Below, one piece after another: positions 17,703 through 26,526 of a stretch of DNA of 64,000 nucleotides (position 1 is its first letter; each line of letters begins with the position of its first letter). The notes under the pieces were generated by a model that did not search any database, was not told the DNA's origin, and was given only the letters and a program-made list of their open reading frames with translations. The stretch covers positions 24,477 through 88,476 of the forward strand of contig JAEFAR010000005.1 in the NCBI GenBank assembly GCA_016287675.1. Reading direction: 5' to 3'. Made by a program: the position numbers and the translations under genes. Origin of the DNA: Lachnospiraceae bacterium. Lineage in GTDB: Bacteria; Bacillota; Clostridia; Lachnospirales; Lachnospiraceae.

Positions 17703-19162
17703 TCTTCCACCTTTTCGAGTGCTTCGGTTTCACCGTTCTCTTCAGCCTTTCCTCTTGCCTTCACGTTAAAATCGGATATCTTCTTTTCAAGTTCACGTCC
17801 GATGGGGAAAAAGATCAGAGGGATAAAGCCCACAATGCAAAGCAGCATGGGCACCAGTCCCGCCCCCACTCTTATGCCCCAGACGGTGCGTTCCGTCTGC
17901 TCCGCAAGAGTTCCGTCATATCCGTAATGACTGATGATGGTTGCAAATGCAGATTCCTGAAAAGCCGTAAGGATGGTTGTAAGAAGAGCGAAGAGTCCGC
18001 CGTAAAGCCCGGTTTTTCTCGTTCCGGTACGCATCTCGTCATAATCGATGAGGGCACCGTTCATTACAACTCCCGATGTCTGGATGACATTAAGGGCAAA
18101 GATTATCAATATGTAACTGATAACGGCCTGCCAGCCGGAATTGATGATCACAAGGCTTCCAAGTCCGAGGACCGCCGGGATCATGGCGATCATGGTTATG
18201 GTCTTTGCACCGTATTTCTTTATCTGTTTTCCGGCCCAGGGCAAAAGGGCAAGCATTACCAGGCCCGGGATAGTATCTGCCACGGCTGCAAAGGTTCCGG
18301 AGGTTTTAAGCACCTTGTCCATCATGTAAAGGAAAGGATTATAGTACGCGGCTATTGCTCCTCTGGCGATGACAAAGAAAAGAAGATAGGTGAGGAATGG
18401 TCTTGAAAAAACAATCTCTCTGACATCTCTCCATATGTCCTTAAGATTTTTATGTTCCGGTGCGACTGCCGTCTCGTAAAGTTTTTCATTGTCCTTTAAG
18501 GGTGCCAGGGCCAGGAAGTACATCGCTGCATTTACCAGCACAACAAGGCTGAAAATGGGGATGATCAGCGCCCGGTTTCCGCCACCCACCAGCAAAAACG
18601 TGGGGATTATGGTGGTTACAAAGCCCACAACATTACCAAGATAGGTTCTGATGATGTCCACATCCACACGGTCCTCCTTGTCCGCTGCAGCCAGCAGGAA
18701 GTAGGAGTTGTAGGAAACAGAGAATACGGTATAGGCAGTATCGTAAACAAAGAGTTCAAAAAGAAGGACTCCGAAGATCAGCCACTGGCTCCATGAAGGA
18801 GAAGACAGCAGCATGAAAAAGAAGGAGATCAGCATGGCAGGAGCCGTCACTCTCATGAGGTAAACGTACTTTCCACGCTTTCTGTTAAAGGGCATCTTGT
18901 CGATGTAGGCCCCAAGGAGCGGATCGTTTATAGCATTCCAAATGCTGTAGATCAAGTAGATCAGGCCATAAAATTTCGCATCCAGTCCGATGATGTCAGT
19001 GTAGAATTTCATCAGCACGTTGTGGATCACGATCTGTCCCATCACAGATGCGGGTCCGGGAAGTGCTATGAACAGCTTCTCACGGAAGGAAAGGGCGCTG
19101 TTTGACGAGCGCCCTGTGAAGATTGCACCGATCCTTTGACTGATTTTTGATTTTTTACTCAT
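17699..19162 (-). CDS. GPH-family (MelB-like) sugar:cation symporter
   Basis: The 487-residue product has about twelve membrane helices and the glycoside-pentoside-hexuronide signatures, including IYSIWNAINDPLLGAYIDK near residue 70, followed by a KRGKYV loop. Such symporters import glycosides with Na+ or H+. The frame is open upstream to 19210, but the start at 19162 (MSKKSKISQR) has GGGAGG correctly spaced. Gene order is symporter then GH5 with a 4-bp overlap, so uptake and cleavage are coupled. The promoter at 19217-19247 has the overlong spacer expected for MerR activation. Confidence 0.92.
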   Translation of the reverse strand: MSKKSKISQRIGAIFTGRSSNSALSFREKLFIALPGPASVMGQIVIHNVLMKFYTDIIGLDAKFYGLIYLIYSIWNAINDPLLGAYIDKMPFNRKRGKYVYLMRVTAPAMLISFFFMLLSSPSWSQWLIFGVLLFELFVYDTAYTVFSVSYNSYFLLAAADKEDRVDVDIIRTYLGNVVGFVTTIIPTFLLVGGGNRALIIPIFSLVVLVNAAMYFLALAPLKDNEKLYETAVAPEHKNLKDIWRDVREIVFSRPFLTYLLFFVIARGAIAAYYNPFLYMMDKVLKTSGTFAAVADTIPGLVMLALLPWAGKQIKKYGAKTITMIAMIPAVLGLGSLVIINSGWQAVISYILIIFALNVIQTSGVVMNGALIDYDEMRTGTRKTGLYGGLFALLTTILTAFQESAFATIISHYGYDGTLAEQTERTVWGIRVGAGLVPMLLCIVGFIPLIFFPIGRELEKKISDFNVKARGKAEENGETEALEKVEE

Positions 19163-19216
19163 AAAGCCTCCCAATACTTTTTTTGTTTTCCCAAAAAATA
19201 CCTCTTGCATAATCCG

Positions 19217-19247
19217 ATTATAAACCTTAAAGTAGCTTTAAGGTCAA
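19217..19247 (-). promoter_or_regulatory. MerR-type promoter with 19-bp spacer and perfect palindromic operator
   Basis: On the minus strand TTGACC (19242-19247) and TATAAT (19217-19222) are separated by 19 bp. The spacer is filled by the palindrome ACCTTAAAG-tag-CTTTAAGGT (19224-19244). Overlong spacers with a central dyad are the hallmark of promoters activated by MerR-family proteins through DNA untwisting. It drives the symporter-GH5 operon, and the MerR gene begins 22 bp away on the other strand. Confidence 0.92.
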
Positions 19248-19269
19248 GAGTTTTTAAAAAGGAGGATCC

Positions 19270-20079
19270 ATGAAAGAATTCTACACCATCGGAGAAGTTT
19301 GCAAGATCTTTAACATCCCTGCTTCAACCTTACGATACTATGACAGCATCGATCTTCTTTCCCCCTGGAAATCAGGTGAGAACGGCTATCGCTACTATTC
19401 AAAAGCACAGTTTGAGATCATTTCCATGATAGGCTTTATGCGCTCTCTGGGCACTCCCATAAGGCGTCTTAAAAAGATCCTGTCCGGGAACGGTCCGGAA
19501 GGCATATGCACGGAGCTTAAGAGAAATGAAAAAGAGATCGGAGAACGGATCGCAGAATTGGAACTTTTGAAGCAAAAGGTGGCATTATATGAAAAAAACA
19601 TCGCGGAAACCTGTTCTTCCGATGAAGTAACTCTTGAGACCCTTCCGGAAATGTACATGATGTCAAAATCCTTCGGCGACAGGGATGAACTGGACGTGGA
19701 AGAGATCATAAAAGTCACACGTGGGTCCGGAAACTGGGCAGACACTGCAGGGATCATCTCAACGATCAGCGTGGAGGATCTCCTTAAGGGAAACTTTCAT
19801 TCATACGAAAAATACGGATACATTTCGGAGCTCCCCTGCCCCGTAAAGAACAGGTACACAGAAGTTCTTCCCCGGAGGCTCTGTGCCTGCGTGACCATGA
19901 GGATCCGTACCGTGGAGCATTTCGAGGCGGATGAAGCCTACTGCCGCCTTATGGGATTCATTAAAGATAAGGGACTGACCCCCGCAGGTCCCGCCATCGA
20001 GAGAAACATCTTAGACATCTGCGGCTCAGATCCCAGGAACCCCACCATGTTTTTCAGGGTGTATGTGCCTGTGAAGTGA
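19270..20079 (+). CDS. MerR-family transcriptional regulator with effector-binding C-terminus
   Basis: A 269-residue regulator. The N-terminal winged helix is clear: YTIGEVCKIFNIPASTLRYY then DLLSPWKSGENGYRYYS. A coiled-coil dimerisation helix follows (about 75-115), then a C-terminal domain of about 150 residues that resembles a GyrI-like/BmrR-type small-molecule-binding fold. It lacks the cysteine pattern of metal-sensing MerR proteins. It is divergent from the symporter-GH5 operon and its operator lies between them, so it most probably activates that operon on binding a sugar- or lipid-like effector. AAGGAGG precedes the ATG. Confidence 0.92.
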   Translation: MKEFYTIGEVCKIFNIPASTLRYYDSIDLLSPWKSGENGYRYYSKAQFEIISMIGFMRSLGTPIRRLKKILSGNGPEGICTELKRNEKEIGERIAELELLKQKVALYEKNIAETCSSDEVTLETLPEMYMMSKSFGDRDELDVEEIIKVTRGSGNWADTAGIISTISVEDLLKGNFHSYEKYGYISELPCPVKNRYTEVLPRRLCACVTMRIRTVEHFEADEAYCRLMGFIKDKGLTPAGPAIERNILDICGSDPRNPTMFFRVYVPVK

Positions 20080-20092
20080 CACCATTTTTTTC

Positions 20093-20121
20093 TTGACTTT
20101 TTTAAAAAACAGGCGTATTCT
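20093..20121 (+). promoter_or_regulatory. Sigma-A promoter of the queT leader
   Basis: TTGACT (20093-20098) and TATTCT (20116-20121) with a 17-bp spacer lie directly upstream of the structured leader. Confidence 0.75.
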
Positions 20122-20130
20122 ATCCCCCGC

Positions 20131-20204
20131 TACACTGAGTGTTAATTCCTTCCCACTCATTTCGGTCAGTAGTGTAACCAGTTGACCTTCAACCCTAAAG
20201 GAGA
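20131..20204 (+). promoter_or_regulatory. preQ1 riboswitch candidate, class II-like pseudoknot
   Basis: The leader folds as a stem TGAGTG/CACTCA (20136-20141 with 20154-20159) enclosing a 12-nt loop with CCTT. That loop can pair with AAGGA of the Shine-Dalgarno run (20198-20202), and an inserted hairpin GGTCA/TGACC (20164-20168 with 20183-20187) lies between. This matches the preQ1-II (COG4708) topology, in which ligand binding hides the ribosome site. An alternative TACACT/AGTGTA helix could compete. Class assignment is by hand; preQ1-III is the other option for queT leaders in Clostridia. Confidence 0.65.
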
Positions 20205-20210
20205 TTTAAA

Positions 20211-20723
20211 ATGCAGAAGAAAGTATTATTTATCGCACAGGCAGGCATAATCGCCGCCCTCTATGTCGTTCTCACCGTATTCGTCGCAGCCTTCAATCTG
20301 GCAAGCGGCGCTATCCAGGTCCGTATTTCCGAAGCCCTTTGCGTGCTTCCCTTTTTCACTCCCGCAGCAGTTCCCGGCGTTATCATCGGATGCTTTTTAA
20401 GTAACATCATAACAGGCGCAATGCTTCCGGACGTCATTTTCGGAACCCTTGCAACAGCAATTGCGGCAGTGGCTTCCTATCTTTTAAGAAACCACAGGTT
20501 CCTTGTTACTCTTCCCCCTGTTTTGGCAAATGCCCTCATCATCCCTTTTGTTTTAAAGTATGCCTACCACCTGGATGATGCTGTATGGTTCATGATGCTT
20601 ACCGTGGGGGCGGGAGAGATCATCTCGTGCGTCGGATTGGGCTCCCTTCTTATCACAGCCCTCATGCCGATCAGAAAGCTTATTTTCGGAGACGCTTACG
20701 TTAAAACTTCGAAAGCAGGCTGA
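20211..20723 (+). CDS. queT: QueT-family queuosine-precursor ECF transporter S component
   Basis: The 170-residue protein has about five to six membrane helices and QueT (DUF988) features: AGIIAALYVVLTVF, then GAIQVRISEALCVLPFF, and AGEIISCVGLGSLL. QueT is the substrate-specific S component that captures preQ1/queuine precursors for the shared ECF module (EcfA1A2T, not in this window). The preQ1-type leader directly upstream supports the substrate. The ribosome site AAAGGAGA is part of the predicted pseudoknot. A terminator follows, so it is monocistronic. Confidence 0.92.
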   Translation: MQKKVLFIAQAGIIAALYVVLTVFVAAFNLASGAIQVRISEALCVLPFFTPAAVPGVIIGCFLSNIITGAMLPDVIFGTLATAIAAVASYLLRNHRFLVTLPPVLANALIIPFVLKYAYHLDDAVWFMMLTVGAGEIISCVGLGSLLITALMPIRKLIFGDAYVKTSKAG

Positions 20724-20755
20724 TCAGGAAGCCCGGAAGGAAACAAAGAAGTCAG

Positions 20756-20785
20756 AGAGATCGCTTGACCGGTGATCTCTTTTTT
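20756..20785 (+). terminator. Intrinsic terminator after queT
   Basis: AGAGATC (20756-20762) pairs with GATCTCT (20774-20780), followed by six T. The thiT promoter begins a few bases later. Confidence 0.85.
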
Positions 20786-20790
20786 ATCGC

Positions 20791-20818
20791 TTGACAAACC
20801 GCGAAAAAGGTTTATACT
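20791..20818 (+). promoter_or_regulatory. Sigma-A promoter of the thiT leader
   Basis: TTGACA (20791-20796) and TATACT (20813-20818) with a 16-bp spacer precede the TPP riboswitch. Confidence 0.82.
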
Positions 20819-20865
20819 CATTCACCGACAAGGCATATGCCTTGATCTTAATTAAATAATGCATA

Positions 20866-20984
20866 TGTGCTAGGGGCGCTGACGCTGAGAAACAGATAAA
20901 CTGTTGACCCTCATTACTTGAACCGGATAATACCGGCGTAAGGAAGCTGATTTTTTACCTCCGCGCATATGTGTAAGGAGGATT
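20866..20984 (+). promoter_or_regulatory. TPP riboswitch with Shine-Dalgarno sequestering hairpin
   Basis: The thi-box core is clear: GGGGCGCTGACGCTGAGA then GACCCTCATTACTTGAACC and GGATAATACCGGCGTAAGGA. Downstream, CCTCC (20958-20962) can pair with GGAGG (20977-20981), the thiT ribosome site, so the switch probably acts on translation. No T-tract terminator is present between the aptamer and the start codon. Confidence 0.95.
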
Positions 20985-20988
20985 TTTT

Positions 20989-21660
20989 ATGTTTACAAAA
21001 CAGGACGGTTATTATGAAATAGCCACAGGCGGATACATTGTTTTCGCCATCTTAACATTTGTTGCGATCCTTGCTGTGGGAATGTTCTTCCAAAACAAGA
21101 AGGACAGCAGAAAGTTCAACGTAAGAACACTTGTATTCTCTGCTATCTCACTTGCCATTGCTTACGTACTTTCCTATGTTCAGCCCTACAAGCTTCCCTG
21201 GGGCGGATCCGTTACACTCTTCAGCATGTTCTTCATCACACTGATCGGCTACTGGTACGGGCTCAAGGCAGGTCTCACCGTTGCATTTGCTTACAGCATC
21301 CTTCAGTTCATCCAGAGCGGCGGTTCCTACATCCTTACACCTTTCCAGGTTTGCTGTGACTACTTCTTCGCCTTCACCGCTCTCGGTCTTTCCGGACTTT
21401 TCAAAGACAAAAAGAACGGACTTCTCATCGGTTACGTTGTTGCCATCGCAGCCCGCGGATTCTTCCACACTCTCGGCGGCTACATCTACTGGATGGAATA
21501 TATGCCCGAAGATTTCCCCAAGGCACTTGCATGGGCTTACCCCGTGATCTACAACTACTCCTACATCCTCATCGAAGGTGTGGTTACGGTTATCATCATT
21601 TCAATCCCTGCTGTTAAGAAGGCTCTCGCTCAGGTAAAGAAAATGGCAACCGAAGCTTAA
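20989..21660 (+). CDS. thiT: ThiT thiamine transporter, ECF S component
   Basis: The 223-residue protein has six membrane helices and the ThiT pattern in its second half (GGYIYWMEYMPEDFPKALAW then PVIYNYSYILIEG). ThiT binds thiamine with very high affinity and delivers it through the common ECF energising module. A TPP riboswitch immediately upstream confirms the vitamin. The N-terminus carries an extra membrane helix and a DSRK loop before the canonical ISLAIAYVLSY segment. Monocistronic; the trp leader promoter follows 10 bp after the stop. Confidence 0.95.
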   Translation: MFTKQDGYYEIATGGYIVFAILTFVAILAVGMFFQNKKDSRKFNVRTLVFSAISLAIAYVLSYVQPYKLPWGGSVTLFSMFFITLIGYWYGLKAGLTVAFAYSILQFIQSGGSYILTPFQVCCDYFFAFTALGLSGLFKDKKNGLLIGYVVAIAARGFFHTLGGYIYWMEYMPEDFPKALAWAYPVIYNYSYILIEGVVTVIIISIPAVKKALAQVKKMATEA

Positions 21661-21669
21661 AAATTTTTC

Positions 21670-21698
21670 TTGACATGTTTATATATCTGTGGTAAAAA
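21670..21698 (+). promoter_or_regulatory. Sigma-A promoter of the trp operon leader
   Basis: TTGACA (21670-21675) and TAAAAA (21693-21698) have a 17-bp spacer and lie about 25 bp before the T-box RNA. Confidence 0.7.
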
Positions 21699-21721
21699 TG
21701 TACCAATATAACACTTTAAAC

Positions 21722-21995
21722 CATTGAAGCGGAGATAACGGCGACTACGACCTTACAGAGAGCCCGGGATGCTGAGAACCGGGTGTGAAACGGATCGTCA
21801 AATGGACCGCTGAGGGCGCAGGGAACGGAAAGTTTTTACTTTCTCAGTATTTTGCGACGTTGGAGGCAGACGTTACTTTGCCGGGGATATGACAGTATCC
21901 TGCTGAGAGCACGGTAAACGTGAACACGAGGTGGCACCGCGGATAAAGAATTGATTCGTCCTCAACAGAAGTTTTTTCTGTTGAGGATTTTTTTA
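21722..21995 (+). promoter_or_regulatory. T-box leader, tryptophan specifier
   Basis: The leader has a long stem I (from about 21726), the conserved T-box GGTGGCACCGCGG at 21930-21942, and an intrinsic terminator CCTCAACAGAA/TTCTGTTGAGG (21960-21986) with a T-run. The most likely specifier triplet is TGG at 21803-21805 (context AAATGGACC), which reads tryptophan and fits the operon. Uncharged tRNA-Trp pairing with the specifier and the T-box would favour the antiterminator. Confidence 0.93.
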
Positions 21996-22010
21996 TACCC
22001 GGAGGTCAAA

Positions 22011-23480
22011 ATGAACATACTACCCTCATACGAAGAAGTACAAAGGATCGCAGCCACAAAAGTGTACAAGGTTCTTCCCGTGAGTTGCGAGATCCTGTCG
22101 GACTTCACGACACCCATCGAAGTGATGAAGATCCTGAAAAACGTATCCACACACTGCTACATGCTCGAGTCCGCCGCAGCCGATGAAAAATGGGGCAGAT
22201 ACACTTTCCTGGGCTACGACCCGAAACTGAACATCACCTGCACTGACGGTGAGATCACGGTGGGAAATCTGAAGTTTAAAACAGAAAACCCTTCGGATTA
22301 CCTGAGACAGATCCTTGCAGACTACAAGAGTCCTCGTTTCGATCACCTGCCTTCCTTCAGCGGAGGTCTTGTGGGCTACTTCTCCTACGACTTTTTAAGT
22401 TACTCCGAGCCTAAAGTAAAATGCAATGTAAACGATACGGAAAGCTTTAAGGACATAGATCTCATGCTCTTCGACAAGGTCATCGCCTTTGACAACGTGA
22501 GGCAGAAGATCATCCTTATCGTAAATATGACGCTGGATGACTGCGAAACAGGATACAATAAAGCAGTCCTGGAGCTGGAAAGCCTCGTATCCCTTTTAAG
22601 AAACGGCAGGAAGAAGGAAGAACCCGGCGGAAAACTGACAGGAGAAGTCACTGCTCTTTTTACCAAAGAAGAATTCTGCGAAATGGTAAATAAGGCAAAG
22701 CATTACATTAAAGAAGGCGACATCTTCCAGATCGTGCTTTCCAACCGCCTTTCGGCCCCTTTTGAAGGAAGTCTTCTGAACACCTACAGAGTGCTCAGAA
22801 CAATAAATCCCTCCCCTTACATGTTCTATTTCTCCGGTACCGATGTGGAGGTTGCGGGCGCTTCTCCGGAAACTCTGGTAAAGCTTGAAAACGGCAGGCT
22901 CCACACTTTCCCCCTTGCAGGCACAAGACCCAGAGGAAAGACTCCCGAAGAGGACAGAGCCCTTGAAGAAGAGCTTTTACAGGACGAAAAGGAGCTGGCG
23001 GAGCATAATATGCTTGTGGATCTGGGAAGAAACGATCTGGGAAGAGTCAGCAGGTTCGGATCAGTAAAAGTGGAAAAGCTCCATTCTATCGAACGCTTCT
23101 CCCACGTAATGCACATCGGATCCACGGTGGGCAGCGACATCCTTCCCGAAAAGGATGCTCTTGATGCCATTGCAGCCGTACTTCCCGCAGGCACCCTTTC
23201 CGGAGCTCCGAAGATCAGAGCCTGCCAGCTCATCGGCCAACTTGAGAACAACAAGCGGGGGATCTACGGAGGCGCCATCGGCTACATAGACTTTACGGGA
23301 AACATGGACACCTGCATAGCCATCCGTATTGCCTACAAAAAGAACGGACGGGTCTTTGTGAGAAGCGGTGCGGGCATAGTTTACGACTCCGTTCCCGAAA
23401 AAGAGTACGAAGAATGCCTGAACAAGGCAAAGGCTTCCCTTAGAGCCCTTGAGATCGCAAACACGGAGGAATGCTTATGA
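22011..23480 (+). CDS. trpE: Anthranilate synthase component I
   Basis: TrpE converts chorismate and ammonia to anthranilate. The 489-residue protein has the N-terminal inhibitor-binding LES motif (YMLESAAADEKWGRYTF) and the C-terminal chorismate-binding signatures FPLAGTRPRGKTPEED, DLGRNDLGRVS, GTLSGAPKIRA and GGAIGYIDFTG. The open frame begins earlier at 21951, inside the leader terminator; the start at 22011 (MNILPSYEEV) follows CGGAGG. It overlaps trpG by 4 bp. Retention of the LES motif implies feedback inhibition by tryptophan. Confidence 0.97.
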   Translation: MNILPSYEEVQRIAATKVYKVLPVSCEILSDFTTPIEVMKILKNVSTHCYMLESAAADEKWGRYTFLGYDPKLNITCTDGEITVGNLKFKTENPSDYLRQILADYKSPRFDHLPSFSGGLVGYFSYDFLSYSEPKVKCNVNDTESFKDIDLMLFDKVIAFDNVRQKIILIVNMTLDDCETGYNKAVLELESLVSLLRNGRKKEEPGGKLTGEVTALFTKEEFCEMVNKAKHYIKEGDIFQIVLSNRLSAPFEGSLLNTYRVLRTINPSPYMFYFSGTDVEVAGASPETLVKLENGRLHTFPLAGTRPRGKTPEEDRALEEELLQDEKELAEHNMLVDLGRNDLGRVSRFGSVKVEKLHSIERFSHVMHIGSTVGSDILPEKDALDAIAAVLPAGTLSGAPKIRACQLIGQLENNKRGIYGGAIGYIDFTGNMDTCIAIRIAYKKNGRVFVRSGAGIVYDSVPEKEYEECLNKAKASLRALEIANTEECL

Positions 23481-24043
23481 TCCTGCTCATCGATAATTAC
23501 GACAGTTTTTCATACAATCTTTTTCAATACGTCGGTGAACTCAGTTCCGATGTATTGGTCATCAGAAACGACGAAATGACGGTTAAAGAGATCGAACAAC
23601 TCTGTCCCGAAAAGATCATCCTTTCCCCCGGTCCCGGAAGGCCCGAGGATGCAGGAGTTCTGGTGGACACAGTCAAAGAACTGGGTCCAAAGATCCCGAT
23701 CCTTGGCGTCTGTCTCGGTCATCAGGGCATATGCCTGGCCTACGGCGGCGTTGTGACCTATGCATCAAAGCTCATGCACGGAAAGCAGTCTCTGACAGAG
23801 CTTGACACGGATTCTGCCATCTTTAAGGGCTGCCCCAAAGAGACACTTGTGGCCCGTTACCATTCACTGGCAGCTGACCCGGGCAAGCTTCCCGAATGCC
23901 TTAAGATCACGGCAGTAACAAAGGAAGGCGAGATCATGGCAGTGGAACACAGGGAATTTCCGGTTTTCGGAGTGCAGTTCCATCCCGAATCCATCATGAC
24001 TCCCGAAGGAAAGACCATGATAAAGAATTTCATAGATATGTAA
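23477..24043 (+). CDS. trpG: Anthranilate synthase component II, glutamine amidotransferase
   Basis: TrpG hydrolyses glutamine and passes ammonia to TrpE. The 188-residue class I amidotransferase has [13 protein letters not shown] at the N-terminus, the nucleophilic Cys in [10 protein letters not shown] (near residue 78) and the catalytic His-Glu in [10 protein letters not shown]. Start 23477 is used over the in-frame ATG at 23471, because GGAGGA abuts the latter and is correctly spaced for the former. The ATGA overlap with trpE indicates coupling and equal stoichiometry. It might also serve folate synthesis as PabA; no pabB is present here. Confidence 0.96.
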   Translation: MILLIDNYDSFSYNLFQYVGELSSDVLVIRNDEMTVKEIEQLCPEKIILSPGPGRPEDAGVLVDTVKELGPKIPILGVCLGHQGICLAYGGVVTYASKLMHGKQSLTELDTDSAIFKGCPKETLVARYHSLAADPGKLPECLKITAVTKEGEIMAVEHREFPVFGVQFHPESIMTPEGKTMIKNFIDM

Positions 24044-24087
24044 ATGACATCTTACAATACATCAAAACAAAGGAGTGTAAAACAACC

Positions 24088-25107
24088 ATGATCAAAGAAG
24101 CAATAATGAAGATCGTAAACAAAGAAGACCTGACCTACGATGAGGCATATGCCGTGATGAACGAGATCATGAGCGGCGAGACCACTGCAACACAGAACGC
24201 GGCTTTCCTTGCGGCTCTTTCCACAAAGAGCGCAAAGGCAGAGACAACGGACGAGATCGCAGGTTGTGCGGCTGCCATGAGAGATCACGCAACTGTCGTT
24301 GATACCGGAATGGACGTATTTGAGATCGTAGGAACCGGCGGAGATCATGCGGGAAGCTTCAACATTTCCACCACTTCTGCCATCGTTGCCGCAGCAGGGG
24401 GCGTGAAAGTGGCAAAGCACGGAAACCGGGCGGCTTCATCAAAGTGTGGGACCGCAGACTGTCTGGAGGCTCTCGGAGTGAACATCGACCAGAGTCCCGA
24501 GCTTTGCGTAAAGCTCCTTAAGGAAGCGGGAATGTGCTTCTTCTTCGCCCAGAAGTACCACTCATCAATGAAGTACGTGGGCGCCATCCGTAAAGAACTG
24601 GGTGTCCGCACGGTGTTCAACATCCTGGGACCTCTCACAAACCCCGGAAAGCCCAAGATGCAGCTCCTGGGAGTTTACGATGAGTACCTGGTGGAGCCCC
24701 TGGCAAGAGTACTTGTGAGCCTGGGTGTAAAACGCGGAATGGTTGTTTACGGCAAAGACAAGCTGGATGAGATCTCCATGAGCGCTCCCACTGCCATTTG
24801 CGAGATAAAGGACGGCTGGTACAGATCCTTCACCATCACTCCCGAGGAATTCGGATTTGAAAGATGTACAAAAGATGAGCTTAAAGGAGGAACCCCTGAG
24901 GAAAATGCAGAGATCACAAAAGGCATCCTTAAAGGAACAAAAGGCCCCAAGAGAAATGCTGTTCTTCTTAACGCAGGCGCTTCCCTCTACATCGCAGGTA
25001 AAGCAGACAGTTTCGAAGCCGGCGTAAATCTTGCTGCAGAACTCATCGATTCGGGCAAAGCTTATGAAACACTTGAAAAGATCATTAAAGTAAGTAACGA
25101 AGGCTGA
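24088..25107 (+). CDS. trpD: Anthranilate phosphoribosyltransferase
   Basis: TrpD joins anthranilate to PRPP. The 339-residue protein shows the PRPP-binding motif VGTGGD, the NISTTSAI stretch, [12 protein letters not shown] and the [10 protein letters not shown] motif, all characteristic. It is a stand-alone enzyme, not fused to TrpG. Position is third in the operon, 44 bp after trpG, with AAAGGAG upstream. Confidence 0.97.
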   Translation: MIKEAIMKIVNKEDLTYDEAYAVMNEIMSGETTATQNAAFLAALSTKSAKAETTDEIAGCAAAMRDHATVVDTGMDVFEIVGTGGDHAGSFNISTTSAIVAAAGGVKVAKHGNRAASSKCGTADCLEALGVNIDQSPELCVKLLKEAGMCFFFAQKYHSSMKYVGAIRKELGVRTVFNILGPLTNPGKPKMQLLGVYDEYLVEPLARVLVSLGVKRGMVVYGKDKLDEISMSAPTAICEIKDGWYRSFTITPEEFGFERCTKDELKGGTPEENAEITKGILKGTKGPKRNAVLLNAGASLYIAGKADSFEAGVNLAAELIDSGKAYETLEKIIKVSNEG

Positions 25108-25130
25108 TCAATCCCCATTTCGGAGGACAC

Positions 25131-25913
25131 ATGAACATTCTTGACACACTGGCTGAAAGTGCAAAAGAGAGGGTTAAAACCTCCAAAGCCCTGAAGCCGC
25201 TGAACATCATAAAAGAACAGGCAATGGCAATTCCGAAAGGTGATCTTTCCTTTGAGCGTGCCTTAAAAGAGCCCGGGATCTCCTTTATCTGCGAATGCAA
25301 GAAGGCATCCCCTTCCAAGGGCCTGATCGCACCTGATTTCCCTTATCTTCAGATTGCAAAGGACTACGAAGCCGCAGGTGCCTCCTGCATTTCAGTACTG
25401 ACGGAGCCCACGCGTTTTCTGGGATCTGACGGTTACCTGAGAGAGATCGCATCGGAAGTCAGGATCCCCGTCTTAAGAAAAGACTTCACGGTAGACCGGT
25501 ACATGCTTTACGAAGCAAAGCTCCTCGGAGCTTCAGCCGTACTCCTTATCTGCTCGATCCTGCCAAAGGAAACGGTCAGGGAATACATCGGGATCTGTGA
25601 TGAACTCGGACTTTCCGCCCTTGTGGAAACTCATGACGAAAAAGAGGTTCATGACGCCCTTTGGGCAGGCGCAAGGATCATCGGTGTGAACAACAGAAAT
25701 CTGAAGGATTTCAGTGTTGATACTAACAACAGTGCAAAACTCCGGAAACTGGTACCCGAGGATGTGCTCTTTGTTTCGGAAAGCGGCATAAAGTCCCATG
25801 AAGATGTGATACTTGCGGAGGAAATGGGCGCGGATGCTGTCCTGGTGGGGGAGACCCTGATGCGTTCTCCCGACAAAAAGGCTGCTTTGAACGAGCTTAA
25901 GTTCGGAAAGTGA
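25131..25913 (+). CDS. trpC: Indole-3-glycerol phosphate synthase
   Basis: TrpC closes the indole ring of CdRP with loss of CO2. The 260-residue TIM barrel carries FICECKKASPSKG with catalytic Glu and Lys, VLRKDFTVD with catalytic Lys, VETHDEKEV, IIGVNNRNL and VSESGI, matching the family. It is 23 bp after trpD and 7 bp before trpF; here the two enzymes are separate genes and not a fused TrpCF. Confidence 0.97.
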   Translation: MNILDTLAESAKERVKTSKALKPLNIIKEQAMAIPKGDLSFERALKEPGISFICECKKASPSKGLIAPDFPYLQIAKDYEAAGASCISVLTEPTRFLGSDGYLREIASEVRIPVLRKDFTVDRYMLYEAKLLGASAVLLICSILPKETVREYIGICDELGLSALVETHDEKEVHDALWAGARIIGVNNRNLKDFSVDTNNSAKLRKLVPEDVLFVSESGIKSHEDVILAEEMGADAVLVGETLMRSPDKKAALNELKFGK

Positions 25914-25920
25914 GGAAGAG

Positions 25921-26526
25921 ATGACTCTGATCAAAATGTGCGGACTCTTCCGTGAAGCGGACATTTACGCTGTAAACAGGATCAAGCCCGACTTCATCGG
26001 TTTTGTGTTTGCTCCCAGGAGCAGACGATATGTGACTCCCGAAAAAGCGGCAGCCCTAAAAAAGCTTCTGGATCCCGGGATCAAAGCAGTGGGCGTCTTT
26101 ACCGACTTCCCTCTGTCAGGCATAGAATCTCTGGTCAGTTCCGGCGTGATCGACATCGTGCAGCTTCACGGAACAGAGAGCGAGACAATGGTCAGATCCG
26201 TAAAAAACATCTGCCGCTGCCCCGTGATAAAAGCCTTTAAGATACAGACCGCAAAAGACGCGGCAGACGCCGAAAACAGCTGTGCGGATTACATCCTTTT
26301 AGATTCCGGCAATGGTTCGGGTAAAGTTTTTGACTGGGAACTTTTAAAAGATATCAAACGCCCCTATTTTCTGGCAGGGGGCCTAAATCCCGAAAACGTG
26401 GGGGAAGCGATAAAACTCCTTCACCCTTACGGCGTGGATGTAAGCACAGGTCTGGAAACCTTCGGGCTTAAAGACGAGAAAAAAATGGCGGCATTTAAAG
26501 CAGCCGTCGGAAAGGAAGAACAATGA
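25921..26526 (+). CDS. trpF: Phosphoribosylanthranilate isomerase
   Basis: TrpF isomerises phosphoribosylanthranilate to CdRP. The 201-residue barrel begins [13 protein letters not shown] with the catalytic Cys, and has FGF-type [29 protein letters not shown] and [11 protein letters not shown] motifs. Its stop overlaps the trpB start by 4 bp. Length is usual. Confidence 0.96.
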   Translation: MTLIKMCGLFREADIYAVNRIKPDFIGFVFAPRSRRYVTPEKAAALKKLLDPGIKAVGVFTDFPLSGIESLVSSGVIDIVQLHGTESETMVRSVKNICRCPVIKAFKIQTAKDAADAENSCADYILLDSGNGSGKVFDWELLKDIKRPYFLAGGLNPENVGEAIKLLHPYGVDVSTGLETFGLKDEKKMAAFKAAVGKEEQ

